Notes under the pieces: model-generated | Seen by the model: only the letters and a program-made list of their open reading frames with translations | Databases searched by the model: none | What the model was told of the DNA's origin: nothing | Source: Pricia mediterranea | Lineage (GTDB): Bacteria; Bacteroidota; Bacteroidia; Flavobacteriales; Flavobacteriaceae | NCBI RefSeq assembly: GCF_032248455.1 | Contig: NZ_JAVTTP010000001.1 | Span: 2,354,501-2,418,500, forward strand | Direction: 5' to 3' | Length of the DNA stretch: 64,000 bases | Made by a program: the position numbers and the translations under genes | Shown here: positions 62,556-64,000 of the stretch, piece by piece | Numbering within the stretch: position 1 is the first letter of the stretch | Layout: each line of letters starts with the position of its first letter

Positions 62556-63605
62556 ATGGCAGATTTCCATCCCTTAACGGTCAAACACATTAAATCGCTT
62601 ACTCCGAATTCGCTGGCGATTACCTTTAGTATTCCCAAAGAATTGATTCAGACCTTCGATTTTGTTCCGGGGCAGTACATTACCGTAAAAAAAGAGATAA
62701 AGGGCAAAGAGCTGCGAAGATCGTACTCCATCTGCTCCTCGCCTAGAAGCGATTGCTTTACCATCGGGGTTAAAAAAGTGGACAAGGGTGTGTTTACCCA
62801 TTTTGCACATACTCAATTAAAGGTGGGCGACACTTTGGAAGTTATGCCGCCAGAGGGCCGGTTTACGTTCCATGCTACCGATCGTCCCAAGACGATTGCC
62901 GCTTTTGCGGCCGGCAGTGGAATTACCCCGATAATGAGTATCGCCAAGGCCGTATTGGATAGTCATCCCGAGAGTAGGTTTGTGCTGGTCTATGGCAATA
63001 AATCATTTGAACAGACGATGTTCTACACGGAATTGGTCAAGCTGGAACTGGAGCACTCAGACCGCTTCTTTACGTATTTTGTGACCAGTCAGACCCAGGA
63101 AGACGATTCGCGATTCGGCCGCATCGACACCGCTATGGTCAATTTCGTGCTCAAGAACAAGCACGCAGACACGGAGTTCGATGCCTATTACCTTTGCGGG
63201 CCCGAACCTATGATCAATCTGGTGTCCGACACCTTGAAGGAAAATGAGGTTCCCAAAGACAAAATACACTTCGAACTTTTTACCAGCAGTGGGATCCTGG
63301 ACGAACTTCCTGTCACGCCAGAAGGCATGACTCAACTTCATGTTACGGTCGACGACGAGGTTTTCGACCTGACCATGGACAAAAAAGAGAGGGTTCTCGA
63401 TGCCGTACTCAAAGAAAATATCGACGCCCCCTACTCCTGCCAAGGCGGAGTGTGCAGCACCTGTATCGCACGGGTCACGGAGGGCAAGGCCGAAATGGCC
63501 AAAAACCAGATTTTAACGGACGGCGAAATCGAGGAAGGATTTATCTTGACCTGCCAGGCGCACCCCTTGACCTCGGTTTTAAAAGTGGACTACGACGATG
63601 TGTAG
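62556..63605 (+). CDS. Ferredoxin-NAD(P)H oxidoreductase, PaaE-like
   Basis: A 349-residue iron-sulfur flavoprotein. The FAD domain has RRSYSICSSPRS (about 50-60) and GQYITV; the NAD(P) domain has FAAGSGITPIMSI and YLCGPEPMI; the C-terminal [2Fe-2S] domain has YSCQGGVCSTC and a later Cys in LTCQA. Domain order FAD-NAD-2Fe2S is that of PaaE, the reductase of phenylacetyl-CoA epoxidase, and of related oxygenase reductases. No paaABCD genes are in the window, so the partner oxygenase is unknown. Confidence 0.88.
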   Translation: MADFHPLTVKHIKSLTPNSLAITFSIPKELIQTFDFVPGQYITVKKEIKGKELRRSYSICSSPRSDCFTIGVKKVDKGVFTHFAHTQLKVGDTLEVMPPEGRFTFHATDRPKTIAAFAAGSGITPIMSIAKAVLDSHPESRFVLVYGNKSFEQTMFYTELVKLELEHSDRFFTYFVTSQTQEDDSRFGRIDTAMVNFVLKNKHADTEFDAYYLCGPEPMINLVSDTLKENEVPKDKIHFELFTSSGILDELPVTPEGMTQLHVTVDDEVFDLTMDKKERVLDAVLKENIDAPYSCQGGVCSTCIARVTEGKAEMAKNQILTDGEIEEGFILTCQAHPLTSVLKVDYDDV

Positions 63606-63891
63606 GCGTCCTCTGGAACGACTTGAGCGATGGAAAGTACGGTAGACTGTATTTTATAAGAACGACAACCTTCCCGTACCGCCTTTTATTTGGCCGCCTT
63701 TTCAAACCTATTGCATCAAGAATAATAGCTGTTGGATTCAATCCGTAGGGGAGGTTTCCTAATTTTGAACGAATAAACTGCCTTGAAGAACAAATTATGT
63801 CAAATTTAGGATGAGATTATGCCGTCCTCCAGAATGCATTGATATATTGGCAAATAAAAATTCTTCGTTCTCGCCGTTATCTTCAGAAACT

Positions 63892-64000
63892 ATGTTTTTT
63901 AAACCTTTTATATCCAACGCATCCGATCCGCTCCTATGGCTGTTTGCCGCAATATTCTTTTTAGGTGCCGAATCGACTCCCTTACGTGCACAGGCATCTC
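63892..64000 (+). CDS. Start of an exported protein (3' end outside window)
   Basis: The last 109 bp open an ATG frame of 36 codons (MFFKPFISNASDPLLWLFAA then IFFLGAESTPLRAQAS) that runs off the window. It has a hydrophobic core and an AQA-like signal cleavage site, typical of exported flavobacterial proteins. A weak -7-like TTATCTTC lies about 15 bp upstream. Identity cannot be decided from the fragment. Confidence 0.5.
   Translation, partial: MFFKPFISNASDPLLWLFAAIFFLGAESTPLRAQAS

Overview
The window looks like a chromosomal segment of a marine member of the Flavobacteriaceae (phylum Bacteroidota) at moderate GC. The evidence is gene content: gldH and sprE/porW (gliding and type IX secretion), DUF4292, DUF5687, DUF4254, DUF6427-like and DUF6168-like proteins, a RicT protein with Cys clusters, and F-type ATPase genes without beta and epsilon. 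Promoter-like sites fit the Bacteroidota consensus (TTTG about 18-20 nt before TAnnTTTG); the best is ahead of purD. Genus cannot be resolved by eye. No rRNA, tRNA, CRISPR array, phage or intact insertion sequence was seen.

Layout. 1-12.5 kb is a surface-polysaccharide locus: Wzx flippase (cut by the window edge), TagB-like glycerophosphotransferase, a lipoprotein with two isochorismatase-like domains, a Wzy-type polymerase and a glycosyltransferase run rightward. They face a leftward set of O-antigen ligase/polymerase, MBOAT acyltransferase and AlgJ/AlgX-like protein. A DUF1972 glycosyltransferase and a WecA/MraY-like initiating transferase follow. 12.6-17 kb is housekeeping (purD, two small membrane proteins, DUF4254, GT9). 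17.1-19.9 kb is a small arsenosugar-type cluster (AhpD-like, ArsS, TetR) with a decayed gene upstream. 19.9-27.5 kb has trpS, plsC, an ECF sigma factor with a putative trans-envelope partner, recA and trhO. 27.7-32.2 kb is ricT-gldH-PBP1A. 32.2-39.4 kb is metabolic (CoA transferase, GNAT, serine hydrolase, aminotransferase, thioesterase, aldo-keto reductase). 39.5-44.7 kb is an envelope block (EnvC-like, DUF4292, TPR, dut, flippase). 44.8-50.2 kb is a LytS/LytTR-type two-component system divergent from three exported proteins, the last interrupted by a stop codon. 50.3-56.9 kb is atpG-A-H-F-E-B plus two small membrane proteins and bactofilin. 57-62.4 kb has sprE and an ABC-2-like exporter. 62.5-64 kb has a PaaE-like reductase and the start of an exported protein.

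How it fits together. The first locus could make and export a lipid-linked polymer decorated by O-acylation and possibly glycerol phosphate. GldH and SprE support the type IX secretion/gliding machinery. The ATPase genes supply the proton-driven motor except the beta and epsilon subunits.

The most unusual signals are small-scale ones: a tandem array of about 60 bp at the atpG stop codon, heptanucleotide arrays in two consecutive atp spacers (one pair forming an inverted repeat), alternative hairpins between the CoA-transferase genes, several small decayed genes visible only by reading intergenic DNA, and a possible unannotated 33-codon gene with a strong terminator. No single complete new defence or biosynthetic system was found; the tandem isochorismatase-like lipoprotein and the sigma factor/trans-envelope pair are the best protein-level leads.
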